From assembly GCA_028551475.1 (NCBI GenBank), contig CM052361.1, positions 69,501 through 133,500 of the forward strand: DNA of 64,000 nucleotides. The letters run 5' to 3'. Each line of letters opens with the position of its first letter. Within the stretch, counting starts at the first letter, position 1. Shown one piece after another: positions 25,102 to 38,345 of this stretch. Under the pieces are notes generated by a model. It had not been told where the DNA came from and did no database searches. It was given only the letters and a program-made list of their open reading frames with translations. The position numbers were made by a program, and so were the translations under genes. Source of the DNA: Casuarina equisetifolia. Its lineage: Eukaryota; Streptophyta; Magnoliopsida; Fagales; Casuarinaceae.

Positions 25102-26347
25102 GGATTAAAAGATGTGAAGTCCTTAAGGAGATCCTACATGCAGTTGGAAGCTAAATCTGAAGCTTTCCTTAAGAGTTTCCAATCCTCACGCAAAGAAACA
25201 GATGCTCTAAAGCCGATGAGTTGTCATCGATGGATTCAAAAGGCTAGGGAAGTTAGTGAAACCGAACATCTGCATAAGAATTTAATGATATTGCGAGTTG
25301 CTTTACATGCACAAGATCATGAATTTACCCAAAAAAAAAAAAGAAGAAGAGTCCAGGGTTTGACAACGAGAGCACGTCTATAGATAATCACAAATCATTA
25401 TATATTCAAACCAACAGCTTGTTGTTCAGATAAGAAGGGTGTTTTAGTGGAAAAATTAGTTAAAATTATTGGATGAGAAAGTATTATAAGTTGCATGGCG
25501 ACAAATCTGGACAAAACGAGGAATCAAATTAGTTCATTACTTGGCCGAAGATTTCCCAATGCCATCAAGGTTAAACAGGACAATCGTAAAACACGTTAAA
25601 ACAATAGAAAAATAGATGTTTCAATTAATAAACAAAGAGCAGCCGTTCGACTCAATCTAGATCAATCACAACATGGCATTTAGCGCATGGACTCAAGAGC
25701 AGGAATCAAACGCATGATCATAGAAAAGAAGAGAATTTTTCTTTTTGATTTGAGATTCTTAACAAGCAGAAAAAATAAAAGAATGAAAATAAGAGAACCC
25801 GTGGAGGGAGTTGGGGAACCTTACCTTTTTGAGAGGAACAAATGTCTCAAATTGAGGAAGCAGAAGAAAGAATTGGCACTTATCGTCTCTAATGATTCGA
25901 TGCTTAGAGTCTCGCAGCAGATCCAGAGGCCGCACAAGAGCGAGAACTTATTTTACTTTTTTTAATCCGGTAATAATCAGGAGAGAACGAATGTCCGAAA
26001 TAGGAGGAAAGAAAGAGAGAGAGAGAGAAAGAGAGAGAGAGGCTGAAGAGTCAAAAGCAACCAGCCGCGTGATGCCTTAGAAGAGGAGTAGACCAGTCTT
26101 TTTACCCAACGCCGATGCCGCCGTACTCAGCTGTCGATGAAAGGTATCCCGTAGGTGTGGGTATAGAATAATCAATTTGTGCTCAAGGAGACATGTAGAC
26201 CGCTCACGTTATTTTTCCCTTTTTTGGTGGGCTCAGGGAGACATTTTTGGTGGGCTCCACAATGTGTTTCTGGTTGAGTGGTCGCTCCCGCGGCGGCTGG
26301 CTCATTTCAATTTGAAAGGAAACAGAAGGAGAAGGAGGAGAGAGAAA
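25102..26347. promoter_or_regulatory. Divergent intergenic region / bidirectional promoter of NIPA8 and SNM1
   Basis: The start codons of NIPA8 (minus) and SNM1 (plus) are 1246 bp apart. The left half is probably NIPA8 leader: exon piece 25102-25269, intron 25270-25824, first exon from 25825 to roughly 26050. A GA-rich tract at about 26006-26042 reads as a CT-rich patch on the NIPA8 strand, typical of plant core promoters and leaders. The SNM1 leader would lie within about 26180-26347. No TATA box stands out on either side. Confidence 0.5.
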
Positions 26348-29300
26348 ATGCGTTCCGATGGAGAAGAAGATCAAAGCTTTGATGAAAAACATCGAATAAC
26401 CTTCGATACCCCATCGTTTCAGCTCTTATCGTCTGACCCAGAAGACGAGATTAACGCTCCTGGGAATCATGCCCCAACTACCAGCCACCAACAAGACAAC
26501 ACTTTTGCTTCCGATTTCTTTCGCTTTGGAGCCGATTGGTCTTGCTCCCTGTTGCAAGACCAAGACGAAATGTCTAAATCTGGGGATTGGAGGGACGGGA
26601 AGAATCGTGGCCATCCTCGTGATTTCACTTCTCCACACAATGTAGAGCCCCATTCGGAGAGAAACCTGAAACAAACCAATTTGTTCCAGATATGGGGACT
26701 GAAGAGACCTAATCTTCAGGACGTTGCGTCTTCACCCCCCGTGATTGTGAAGAAGATGAAGATTGGGGGTGAAGGATCTGTCCGTTTCAGAAACGCCGCC
26801 GACACTGTTAATCGTCCCCGTGTTTGCCCCTTCTACAAAAAAATCCCCGGTCAGTCGGCATTTTTTAGGACTAGTATCCGGAATAAATGAATAATTTTTT
26901 TGCTTTAATCTTTGTCACTCTAACCTTTACACATTTCTACCACTAGAAATCGTAAAGTTGATCTGTTTACCCAGAGGAAAAGCCTAAATTTTAACACAAG
27001 CCGAGACGGGTTGTTGAGTTGAAACAGATTATCATAGTCACACCGACAAATTGCATACAATATTTTACGTTTCTTTCTATAGTCACCAGATCCCTTTGCT
27101 CATACAGCCACACCCTTCACGGTCGATGCATTTCGCTATGGTCGTATTGAAGGATGCTCTGCATATTTCCTGACCCATTTCCACTATGATCATTATGGTG
27201 GACTCAACAAGGGATGGTCTCATGGACCCATCTACTGCACCCGTCTCACCGCTCGCTTACTTATGACTTGCCTCTCCGTAAATCCATCGTAAGGACCGAT
27301 TCGGAATTTCACTAGTGAATATCTTGCCAATGTTTACCTCCTTTTGTGATCACTGCTTTCTCCATATGTAGAATTTCATCTCAAGATAACTTGAACTCTC
27401 TCATGTTTCATGTAATGATTAATTGTGGTTTGTTTCGTGTCGCTCTATATGCAGATTTATCTTCCCTATGGAGCTAAATGCTGAACGCCTAATCGACAGA
27501 GTCAGGGTAACGTTACTAGAAGCCAATCACTGCCCAGGAGCATGTATGATTCGCTTCGGTCTCTCGAATGGCCAATCCTATTTGCACACCGGAGACTTCA
27601 GAGCTTGTAAATTGATGCAAATCCATCCCCTTCTTGCAAATGAACGAGTAAATGTACTTTACCTGGATACAACGTACTGCAACCCAAAGTACAAGTAAGA
27701 AACTTTTCTTGCCACTAATTCTTTCATTTGTTCTTACCTTACTTTAAGTTGTTCTTTAGACAACGTCTGCTGTTTCAGGTTTCCTCCCAAAGAAGATGTC
27801 CTAAGTTATGTTGTCAGAATTACCCGGAACTCTCTTAAAAAGCAACCAAAAACTCTTGTTGTTGTTGGTGCATATAGCATTGGAAAAGAATGTGTTTATC
27901 TAGCTATTTCTAAGGCGTTAGGGGTACATTCTTCACTTTCTTCCTTTAAGAATTTTGCTTGCGTTTTCATTTCAAGGCGTACTTATTTAGTTTGTATCAG
28001 CTAAGTTTACTAGAAATGCATTCTATGGGTTTCCTATGCTAACGACATGCAATTTATGCTATAAGCGCTGAAATGGTCTGAAGAGAGGAAAGCTGACCCA
28101 GAGCGGTGATGATTTTTATCCAAATCTAGCTGTTTTTGTCATCGGACTCGAACTACCCTAGTTTGATGTGGTTTTGTATGACGTGGCATTTAAACAGCTG
28201 CTGTTACAAATTGGTTGACTGTTTGTGATTTTATATCTGCTTGTTGAGTTGCAGTTATAAATTTTTCTGATAGTAGTGTTATTTGCAATACAAAAGTGTC
28301 TATTTTGAGAATCCAGGACTCAAACGGTTTTCCATTTCTAGGAAAAGTGGAAAAGAGAGGGGCATAGTAGTGACACATTACTTCTTGTTCCTGTAATTGT
28401 GTTAGGTTAAAATATACACAAATGCATCACGGAGAAAAATTTTACTGTCATTTGGCTGGCTCGAGCTTTCTGAGATTCTCAGTTCGAATGGAAAAGACAC
28501 ACTTCTTCATGTTCTGCCTATATCGTCCCTGAGATTTGAGGTTCGTTTCCAAACCTTTTCCAGTAGTTTCAGTGCAAGGATTTCATCATTTTTATTTCGA
28601 TTGATCATCTTCATTGTTTCTTCTAAAGGCTCTCAAGGATTATTTGAAGAACTTCAAGGGTCAATTTGCAGCAGTTTTGGCATTTCGACCAACAGGTGAA
28701 CAACACACTTACAGAACCTTTGTTATCTTGTAATATTGGTTTCCATTTTTTATTTTCTCATATCTTGCTGTTGCAAGAGATTCTTAAACTGAATTGCTCA
28801 AAAGCATGAGTTCTTCTCATTTCTTTTCATCTCTTAAGGTTGGACTTACTCTGAGACAATAGGTAACCAATTGGATCTAATCAAGCCTAGTTCTAAAGGC
28901 AATGTCACAATATATGGTAAGATGATCAGGGCTATTCATTTCTAATTGATCAATATATGAAGCATTTTCAAATGCATCATAATTCTATAATTTATTGTGT
29001 GCATCTATCAGTTACATCACGAGATTTATGATTTTTTACAATGTTTGTGATGTTGAAATGTTGCCTTTACTGTATAATTGGGCACATATTTTGCTTAATT
29101 AATCTCTTTGATTCTTGGATAGTCATTGTTGTTAAATATGATAAACATTTGTTATTGCTATTTTGCAGGGGTTCCATATAGTGAGCACTCCAGTTTTAGT
29201 GAACTACGAGAATTTGTGCAGGTCTGGTTATTATCATTTATCTCTACCCTTGCATGGTTGACAAACTTGTCTACTATTATCCACCATTCACACAAATACC

Positions 29301-29443
29301 TTACACCTATCATGGACTTTCCCTGTTCATTTGCACCTTCACAGTTTCTGAGGCCTGACAAGATTATTCCTACTGTCAATGTTGGTACTGCTGCTAATCA
29401 AGACAAGATGCACTCCTACTTCAGAGAATGGTTGAAAGATTGA
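26348..29443 (+). CDS. SNM1: SNM1/PSO2-type DNA cross-link repair 5'-exonuclease
   Basis: Metallo-beta-lactamase/beta-CASP nuclease of the DCLRE1A-SNM1-Pso2 family, which trims DNA during interstrand cross-link and oxidative damage repair in the nucleus. Nine exons: 26348-26849, 27108-27288, 27455-27694, 27779-27923, 28406-28540, 28629-28695, 28839-28916, 29169-29221, 29345-29443; 1500 nt, 499 aa, phase kept throughout. Seen: a variable acidic N-terminus (1-160) ending [10 protein letters not shown]; the zinc motif HFHYDH (191-196); EANHCPGA with His253; HTGDFR with Asp275; [20 protein letters not shown]; and VPYSEHSSF with His456 in the C-terminal DRMBL part. All expected metal ligands are present, so it looks functional. 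Residues 167-170 are P-A-T-P where I expect P-G-T-P. That follows from the acceptor at CATACAG (27101-27107), the only nearby one keeping frame. The start was chosen at the first ATG giving the acidic family N-terminus. Divergent neighbour of NIPA8, as in Arabidopsis. Confidence 0.95.
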
Positions 29444-31430
29444 TGTCATGGGAAAGGTTGGGAAACGAAGTTTTCATTTTCAGATCTACCTTGGAGCATG
29501 CGATAAATGGACTCTTTTTTGGTCTTGCTGACAACAATTATCTGACCACATGCTTGATATAAAAATTGTGTTTCGGCAGCATTAGCCTGCCATGTCCGCG
29601 GACCATTCCTTATTTGTCAAAGAGCTCACAAGTTAGCTGCAGATCGTGCTGGGTTAGCAGAGATTAGGTTTCTCTTTTCCTTCAGTATTTTTTATTTTGA
29701 CTTTTACACCAAAAATTCCTTCCATTCTTGGGGAAATTACATGTTGTAACCACAACAAGATATTTCCACCATTTTGGAATATATAATAGCTATAACCTCA
29801 CTAATGCACTGTCAAGTCGAAGAAGTTGGATATTCCAAATTGTTGGTACTTTGATTTATAGACCATGGCAATGATACTAAACTGATAGGGTAATTTCTCA
29901 TACATTTTTGTATGGGTTTCGGCTCAGAAAGCTTTTGGTAGTAAACCAAGGTAACATTGGAGTTTCATATTTTTCGCTATCTGAGTTTTCAATCTCTTAC
30001 CTTTACCAAGAGAACAAGCCGAATTTAGCTTTGCATTGAGTGTAAAGAGACGAGCTTGTAATGTACTACAAGGTTATTCTCCTCGATTTTGATCCCGGTT
30101 AGAGAGTTGGTGGAAATATCAGGAATTTGAAAAGAACTAATCCCAATATTTATTGTTATGGATCGTCACACTCATAAATATTGATATGCAGTCCTTTTGC
30201 CTTGTTAACCGCGACCATCATTTTAACAAGATAGAGTTGCGGGGATGCCACCATGCTTGTCCCCTACTGCTTGCTTTAATTTTTGTCATGGCTTGGTCTA
30301 TCCCGCTGGGAAGTCGATGAGGAATTATGGGCTGCGCGTTGATCTTACTTTTCTCCTTGTTGCTACTTTGGTTACTCGGCAAATCAGTTGGAGAGGCAAA
30401 ATCTAGCGTAGTTTAACCGATGGAAGGTATGGAAGGAAGGATCTTATTTAGAGCGTTGGCCATGCATGGGTACTTCACAATGGTAAGAAACAAGCTCCGG
30501 TGAGTGTGGTTTTTCTCCAAGTGCATCGTGAATTGACCCCTCCCAAGGAAAGACAACAGGAGATAAACAATGGGGTTAGACCAAATACGAAAATCATCCT
30601 AAGAGACATTGGCACGAATAACGCATTACCTCCCAATGAATTATGTTGGTGATGGTATTTTCCTTAGGATTATGAGTTGTTGCTGGGATCAAGTCTGCAA
30701 TATTAATCCTATGTTTTAGTAGGAAGAGGGAGTGGGATATCTTATGAGGACAACTAATTGGAACCGAAAATAACCTCCATTTAGACGAGATTTGGTACAT
30801 ATTTTAGCCTTATGCAAGCTGATGTTGCAAGATTCTCATTTGTAGGAGTAAATTTGTAAGTATTTGTTATGTGCTTCAACTATTTTGTTAAAAGACCTAA
30901 GTTTCAATAAGCACAAGCTTAATATAGCCCCCCATAAGCATGTAACAAACCATCACAGTCTACCGCCAACACTTTAACAGTTTGACCTTGGCCCCACACA
31001 TTAGATGCCTTTTTGGCCTGTGACATTAGATGCCTTTTATGTAGGCCTTTTCCCGAGTCATTGCTTTCACGGTTCAAATTTGGAAGATAAGGTTCAACTA
31101 ATTTGCCAAAAGATTTAAGTGTAAAGGTTAGTCTCAACTGATTTTATTTAAATATCATTCCTAACTAGAACTCTCATAAACTCGTAATAGCATTATGCAT
31201 GGTTAATTTCTTCTAGTTGATACCACATGCATTTTATAAGTGAAGACAACCTTATCTTATATGAGCTTTGTTCATAATAGATTTACCTTTCTTTGCAGTC
31301 CAACTTTGATAAGCATTAAAAGGCCTATTACGAGAGAGAAAGCTCATAAAACTAAAATCTTGTAGGACACTACTCTATGCCTTTTGTCCCTTGCACTATT
31401 TTCCAACATTATTGGCAAAGACTTAAGTTA
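29444..31430. other. Intergenic stretch without a supportable gene
   Basis: The first few hundred bases are the SNM1 3' UTR. The remainder has only short open frames with no recognisable domain. A small imperfect repeat (GACATTAGATGCCTTTT) occurs twice near 31000-31040. The right end borders the remnant 5' LTR of Copia fossil B. Confidence 0.4.
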
Positions 31431-32870
31431 AGAAGTATTGCATTGCTTACCCTTTAGGGCCCATGAGCAAGCCCCATTCTCTTTGGTAAATAGCATTGGA
31501 GCTATAAGGTGGATCAAAGATTAACCTTGTTTGCTTCTCAACTTGTACCAAAGTCATTTTTCTTCTTGCTTCGACTCATCTGTTTATTTGCTTTATTATA
31601 TTGCTTTAGTTTTTTAAGAGCACTTTAGGTAATAAATTTATAGTAAGCTTTTGTATCATATACTACCCATCTATACAAATATTTAGTTCCAAACAATGTC
31701 ACTTTGCCTATAGAATATTTAAAGGATAAAATCCATTTTCGTCCAACTATATTCACAAAGTTCATATCATAAGCAAGTTACCAGACTACCCCCTTCACAA
31801 CAAATGGCCACCATAAGTGATAAAACCATAAACCCATTTTAAGACCCACTCTTCCTTTCTACAAATGACTTTTCCAAATTTGCTTTATGAATTGTAAAAC
31901 TCAAAGATGCTTCCAACGATGACATTTGAAGCTACCAAGTGAAGAATTACTTGATAGGCAATAACAAATAGAAATTTGTAAGTGAAAAGTTCCTATGACC
32001 CATTAATGATGTGGCCAAGGGTGAAATGTGGGACCAATGTCATTCAACCATCATTAGTTGGCTTGAAAAATCCATAAATGAAGATCTCTTCATTTCTCTT
32101 ATGTCCCTTATTGGAAATGCACAAGTTATTGGGGATACCTTACAACTGAAGTATGACAAAACTACTACAAACCAACATTACAATCTTCGACAAAAATTAT
32201 ATAGGCTTAGGCAAGTTGGAAAAACCATGAGAGAATATCACAATGGCATCTCAAATTGTTGGGTAAAGATAAACATTCATGAACCTCCTACTTTATGCAC
32301 ATATGGGAAGTGCTCTTGTGATATGAACAAACAATTGGAGGAGAGAAAGAAAGAGATTAGGATAATAGAATACCTAATGAGGCTCATTAATTTCTTAAGA
32401 ATGTTGCAAACAAATATTTTGGTAAAGAAATAACTTCCTTCAATCAACATTGCTTATCACCTAATGAAGGAAGATGAAGAGCAACTCCAAAATCTAGACG
32501 TGTTTGCAAAAGTGGTGGAAAGGATGGCTCTCATGGTCAATTATGCACTAGGTTTGCTTAAGCTTTTAAAAAGAGTCTTAAAGCTCTTAATTGATTAATG
32601 CATACATTTGGAGAAAGGGGAAACTGCCACCCATGTTACCATTGCTAAAAATTGGGACATACCCATGAGCAATGTTATAGGCTTGTCGGGTTTTTCCCAT
32701 CTTGAAACTGGAAGCCTTTTAAAAAATGGCAATGCATATAAACTTTGTAGAGCATATGACAAACTTAGGGTAGTTGGGATAATAGGCTAGAGCCTCGACT
32801 TCCTATGAGTAAGAAGGAATGACCTATGATAATTTCATGGGCTATTGAAATGGGGCCCAAATAAATTATG

Positions 32871-34090
32871 TGTTGAAAAATAAGGGTTTTGTTATGACAA
32901 AATATATTTATAAATATATTTCTTGAAATATGTTTTTCATAAGTGCAAAAGAAAACCATAAAAAGTAAAAGGTGTACAAATTATAATATCAATTAATGAT
33001 ATTATAAAGTAACCGAGTTCCTATATTTCTTGATATAATATTACTATATAGTGCTCTTAAGAAATGATTTATTTAATTTCATTATATAATGTCTTGAGAA
33101 CAAGGCTTACTAAATTGAAGTTAAATATATCATATACTGTGATTAAGAAAAAATGATACTTGCTTTTGCTTGGATGAAGGTATGAAGTATTTGATTCTAT
33201 TTTTGGAGTAAACTTTAGTTCTATCAAGAACTTATATTATATCATACTCGACTTGCTATCATTCTTGGCCTGATAATGTTTTCGGCCTGGTATTGCTCCT
33301 GGCTTACTATCACTCTCGACTTGGTATTACCCTTGGCCCGTTTCATGGCCTACTTATCACTTGTGATTAAATAGTTTTTCATTTGAATATATCATCAATT
33401 GTATCTTGTATAACTCTGTTTACGTGTTGATTTCATTAAAAATATTTATTGCACATAAACATTAAAAGGAATCCGAAACCTTAATTTATTTCAATTTAAG
33501 GTTTTCATGATAAGAGCTTTGAGTTATTATATTTACATTAAAACAGCTCCTTTAGGCTACAAAATCCCACAACTTGTTATATTATTTAGGATTTGTAATT
33601 GATTTATGATCTTTTGATCATATTGTGTAACATTGTACAAGAATTGCTTATGAGGGAATTGTTTGAATTAGGGAGACCATTTTCTCCTAATTCGGTTGAG
33701 TAAAGAGGACTTCAATCAGTTTGATTAAAGGATAAAAGGTTGGACGTAAGACTCAAGGATTGAGTGCCAAACCACCATGGTAAATTTGGTGTTAGTCTCT
33801 TTGCTTACTATTGATCTAAATATCTTTTAATATTCACTACTTCTTATTCTATAAATTATTTGTTACTAACCTACTAGATTATTTGATACATATAAGTGTG
33901 AAAACATTCTAGATAACATGCTGTTGACTTAGAAGTAAAGCATCATTTGTTTAAAATTTGTTCACTTTATATTAATGTTATTTATGTGACTTGTCTATAG
34001 AATTAGATTGAGCATTTAGTAAAATAATAGTATCCTATTGTTGGTTATAACAATTCAACCCCCTTTCTTGTTAAGCCATAAAACCCAACA
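32871..34090 (-). mobile_element. Solo LTR nested in Copia fossil B, same family as 14567-16193 but inverted
   Basis: Seen: 1220 bp opening TGTTGAAAAA and closing AAACCCAACA. The flanks TTATG (32866-32870) and TTATA (34091-34095) match in four of five positions, consistent with an aged target-site duplication. Read on the minus strand it starts TGTTGGGTTTTATGGC and soon has AAGGGGGTTGAATTG. That resembles the first 45 bases of the solo LTR at 14567 (TGTTGGATCC, then GAGGGGGTGAATTAGG), so I place it in the same family on the opposite strand. No coding sequence. A 17 bp minisatellite sits inside it. Confidence 0.68.
33249..33340. repeat. 17 bp degenerate minisatellite
   Basis: Five consecutive 17 bp units, beginning CGACTTGCTATCATTCT at 33249, then at 33266, 33283, 33300 and 33317, with a partial sixth. 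All are variants of a yGrCyTGsTATyrCTCT-like pattern. It lies inside the nested solo LTR. Confidence 0.8.
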
Positions 34091-37000
34091 TTATAGACCA
34101 TGACAACATTTAAGTAATTCTCCTGGACAATGGAATTCTAATCAAAATGGGCCTTCTCAACCCTCTAATGCTTACATGGGCCAATTTCAACATTCTTGGA
34201 TTGATTAACTCACTTATAGGCAAGGGCAAGCCAACTTAACAAAGGATTTTCAAGATCCCTCTATTCAGTAAACTCCTTAAGGAAGCCTTATTGGTGCAAC
34301 AACTCATCCTATTATGGGATACATGGGATTACATTCTTCAAGGAGTTCAATGTATAGAGAATTGTTGATAGACTAATTCCAATAATTGCTATATGCACTA
34401 AAAAAATGGGAGGAAGTGGTTTGAGTGCCTCTTTTATAGATAATATATATAGATAATATATCAAAACCCTCTTTTAAGATTAATAGTCATAGATGGATTT
34501 TGGATTAAGGTGTTACAGATTACATCACTTGCAACTTTGATTATTTTATCTTACATACTTCATACTCATCCTAATTATTTTTTCATACATTTGGCTAATG
34601 GAACTTGTACAATAACCACATATATCAAACCCAACTAACAACACCTAAACTGACCTTGAAACATGTGTTTTTCATCCATAAGTTTAAATATAACTTGATA
34701 TTCATTACTAAATTAATTTTGGATAATAATTGTACTACCATTTTCTTTCCTGATTTTAATATTTTCCAAGACAATTTGATCAATGATTGATTGAAGTAAG
34801 GCTAATAGAAATCTTTATTTCTTAATTTTTTTACTGAAGTTGATCATAACTTTGTACCACTTTTGTTGTATTTTTCTTTTATATTCCAAAATCATTTTCT
34901 AATGTAAACTTGAACACTGTTTATAATGTTTTTTTTTATTCCAACTATGATTTATTACATAAGTGTTTTGGTTATCTAGTTTTTAAATATTATGTCATCC
35001 AAGGTAAAGTCTTAAAGCATCCAGTTGATTTTTTTCCCTTATATATCCTATGGCTAAACAAAATTATCTTTTAACTAGAGTTAGGTCAAAATGACTACAA
35101 TCCTTTAGTTAGTCCATATGAATATGTGAAAACCACATAGAATCTCTAACCATGATTGCATTTGCTATTGTTTGCCATTGTACTTCCTATTATACAAGCA
35201 TTTATATTCATAATATCTTCCTGGTTTGAGTGTTAGATTCAATGCGTTTAGTCAAACAATAAGATTGGATTCTTTTCATTATCCTTCTCTTTGTTTTTGA
35301 CTTCTTAAAAGATTATTTATTAAAGTAACTATATTCACACATCCCAACAAAATAAGGTAATGGAACATAAGCATTGAAACCTTATAAATGTTGCTAGAGC
35401 ATTGTTATTTCAAGCTAGCATCCCTTCTAATTTTTAAAGGGAATGCATTCTTATGGCAACTTATCTTGTCAATAGATTGTCATCTTCTGCCATTTCACAT
35501 CATACCCTTGTATAAAGTCCTTTATGGTCAACCATTTACCTTGGATCATTTTCATGTCTTTAGGTGTCAATGTTGTACTACTACACTATGTCTAATGGGC
35601 AAGTTCACTCCTATAGTAACACCTTGTATTCTCGTGGGATAGCACTCCTTGTAAAAGGGATATCATTTGTATAATCCAATTATTGGTAAGTTTTTTACTA
35701 GTTATGATGTCATATTTTATAAGTTAAAGTTTCTATTATCTAATGATGATAATGAGTCTGATGCTTAGTCTTTATTAGACAATCATCAAGCCTCAGTCAA
35801 TGAGTCCTTGTTAATTTAAATTAATAAGATTACCAAAAATTCTTTAAATACATTGTCCATTACCTCACTACCGAGACATCCTCTAAAGCACTCTCTAGAA
35901 GCACCCCCAAAATCCTCTTAAAAAACACTACAAGAATTGTTACCCTCACTTAACAAACCATGTCAATTAACCAAAACCACCAATTTGGATATCAAAATAT
36001 ATATGTTTTACCCTACTATCAATATCAATGTTCACCCATTATCCCATGACCAATTACATCTCCTTGGACCAATTTATACCATACCATAAACACTTCGTTG
36101 AATCAATTTTAACCGTATAAGAAAATGTCTCTTATCATGAAGTAGTTATGGATCCTAATTACATTTGAGGTATAGAGCGAAGTTAGATGCACTAATGGTA
36201 AATCATACATGGGATTTGGTTCAATTGCTAAGGGAAAGACATACAATGGATTATAAATGGATATATAAGGTGAAATATAATTTAGATAGAAGTGTGGAAA
36301 GATATAATGCTAAATTAGTGGCCAAAGATTATCATCATAAAGAAGGCATTGATTATAAGAAAACCTTTATGCCTACAACCAGGATAATTAGTATTCAAGT
36401 TGTGTTCTCTTTGGTAGCCAAGTATAATTAGTCATTATATCAATTGGATGTACAGAATGCATTTCTACATAATGATTTGTTGAAGAAGGTATACATGAAA
36501 GTAACTCGAAGACATCATCGTCAAATGAAAAAATAAATATGTAGACTATAAAAGTCCTTTATGGTTTGTGGCAAGTATCATGCCAATGATATGCGAAATT
36601 CATGTAGACTTTAATAGTGGTGGAATATGTGTAGTTGAAGCATATCAAAAAGGCAATAACATAGTCATTCTATTTATCTATATAGATAACATCTTGATCA
36701 GTGGTAATAATGTTACAACCATAATTAGCTTGAAAAGGTATTTGGACTTTATATTTCGACAAAATACTTGGGCCAATTGAAGTATTTCTTAAGAAGAGAA
36801 GTAGCCTAGTCATATAATGGAATATGTATCAACTAATGGAAGTATGCACTTAAGCTGATAGCTATGATAGGACTAGTGAGGGAGCAACTAATTGTCACCC
36901 TAATGTAATAGGGTCTAAAGTTAACAATAATAGATCATGACATTAAGATATATAATAAAAAACATGATCCAATCCTTAATGACCCATCACCTTACACACA

Positions 37001-37210
37001 TCTAGTTGGAAAGTTGATGTACTTGAAAATTACCATATCAGACCTTACTTATCCAATACAACAATTGAGCCAAGTCTTACAAGCACCAAAGCGATCACAC
37101 ATGGATGCCACACTTCGAGTAATCAAGTACATTAAAAAAGCTCCTAGGTTCTCTTTTTTCCTTCATCATTATAGCTTGATTTAATTGCCTCTTGTGATTT
37201 AAATTACAAC

Positions 37211-37780
37211 ATGTGTGAAGATAAGGAGACTTCTCATAAGATATTATATTAAGCTTGGAGGGTCATTAATATCATGAAGGACAAAGAAACAACAAATCTT
37301 CTTGAGATTGTTAGTAGAAGCTGAGTATAAAGCCATGGAAATCACAATATGTAAGATCATGTAACTTATTTGACTTTTTCAAGATATTGGACTTAATATT
37401 AGATCACTATTTTTTTTTTATAACGAAGTTACAAGGAAAATAATGTTTAACTCATACAACATAAGAAGAAAAAGTACATCAAAATTAAATGTGTCCAAAG
37501 ATAAGGAGACTTCTCACAAGATATTATATTAAGCTTGGAGGGTCATTGATATCATGAAGGACAAAGAAACAACAAATCGTCTTGAGATTGTTAGTAAAAG
37601 CTGAGTATAAAGCCATGGAAATCACAACATGTGAGATCATGTAGCTTATTTGGCTTTTTCAAGATATTGGACTTAATATTAGATCACTTTTTTTTTTTTT
37701 TGGTGATAACAAAGCTACAAGGAAAATAATGTTTAACTCATACAACACGAGAAGAAAAAGTACATCGAAATTGAATGTCA
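37211..37780. repeat. 280 bp tandem duplication in Copia fossil B
   Basis: The block beginning ATAAGGAGACTTCTCA at 37221 is repeated from 37501, a period of 280 bp. The copies are highly similar across the full length, including a poly-T stretch near the end, so this duplication is much younger than the host element. Confidence 0.9.
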
Positions 37781-38345
37781 TTTCATATATGAATAGAAAT
37801 AAAGAGGAATGGTATGTATGCAATGCATAAGAAGCTTATAAAAACTTGCAAACATATTCACTAAGGCCCTTAATGGGAAGTAGCATCATTATCTTTTGGA
37901 TAAGTTTGGAGCATTTAATCTTTACAAATCTTTAGATTGAAAGGGAGTATTAGGTTGCTTACCCTCAAAGGGCTCATAAGTAGGCCCCTTTCTCTTTTGT
38001 AAATATTTTATTGTTATTCTCATGTAAAAGGCATATGCATAGAATAACCATGTATTCGGTTTTTTGAGTAATACAAGAACGGATATAGAGAGGAATAGTA
38101 TGTACGTACACATAAGAAGTTCAAAAAACCTTGCAAACATATTCACCAAAGCCTTTAATGGGAAACAACATAATTATCTTTTAGACAAGCTTGAAACATT
38201 TGATTTTCACAAATCTTCACCTTGAGAGGGAGTATTAGACTACTTACCCTTAAGGGGTTCATAAGTAGGCCCCATTCTCTTTTGTACATATTTTATTGTT
38301 ATTCTCATGTAAAAGGCATATGTATAGAATAGACATATATTTGAT
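37781..38345. repeat. ~285 bp tandem duplication including the start of the right LTR
   Basis: AGGGAGTATTAG occurs at 37942 and 38227. Flanking sequence (CTTGCAAACATATTCAC on the left; ATTTTATTGTTATTCTCATG on the right) is repeated with the same offset of 285 bp, with moderate divergence. It abuts the 280 bp duplication. Confidence 0.8.

Noticed and set aside
25114-25383. 89-codon plus-strand frame, Lys/Glu-rich and coiled-coil-like, just upstream of NIPA8
   Set aside because: It lies in the probable NIPA8 5' UTR on the opposite strand, ends in a poly-A-derived Lys run, and has no partner exons. A loose resemblance to coiled-coil proteins is not enough to call a gene.
27081-27107. Alternative SNM1 exon 2 acceptor at TTTCTATAG
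   Set aside because: Using it shifts the frame and destroys the [11 protein letters not shown] block; the acceptor at CATACAG keeps phase.
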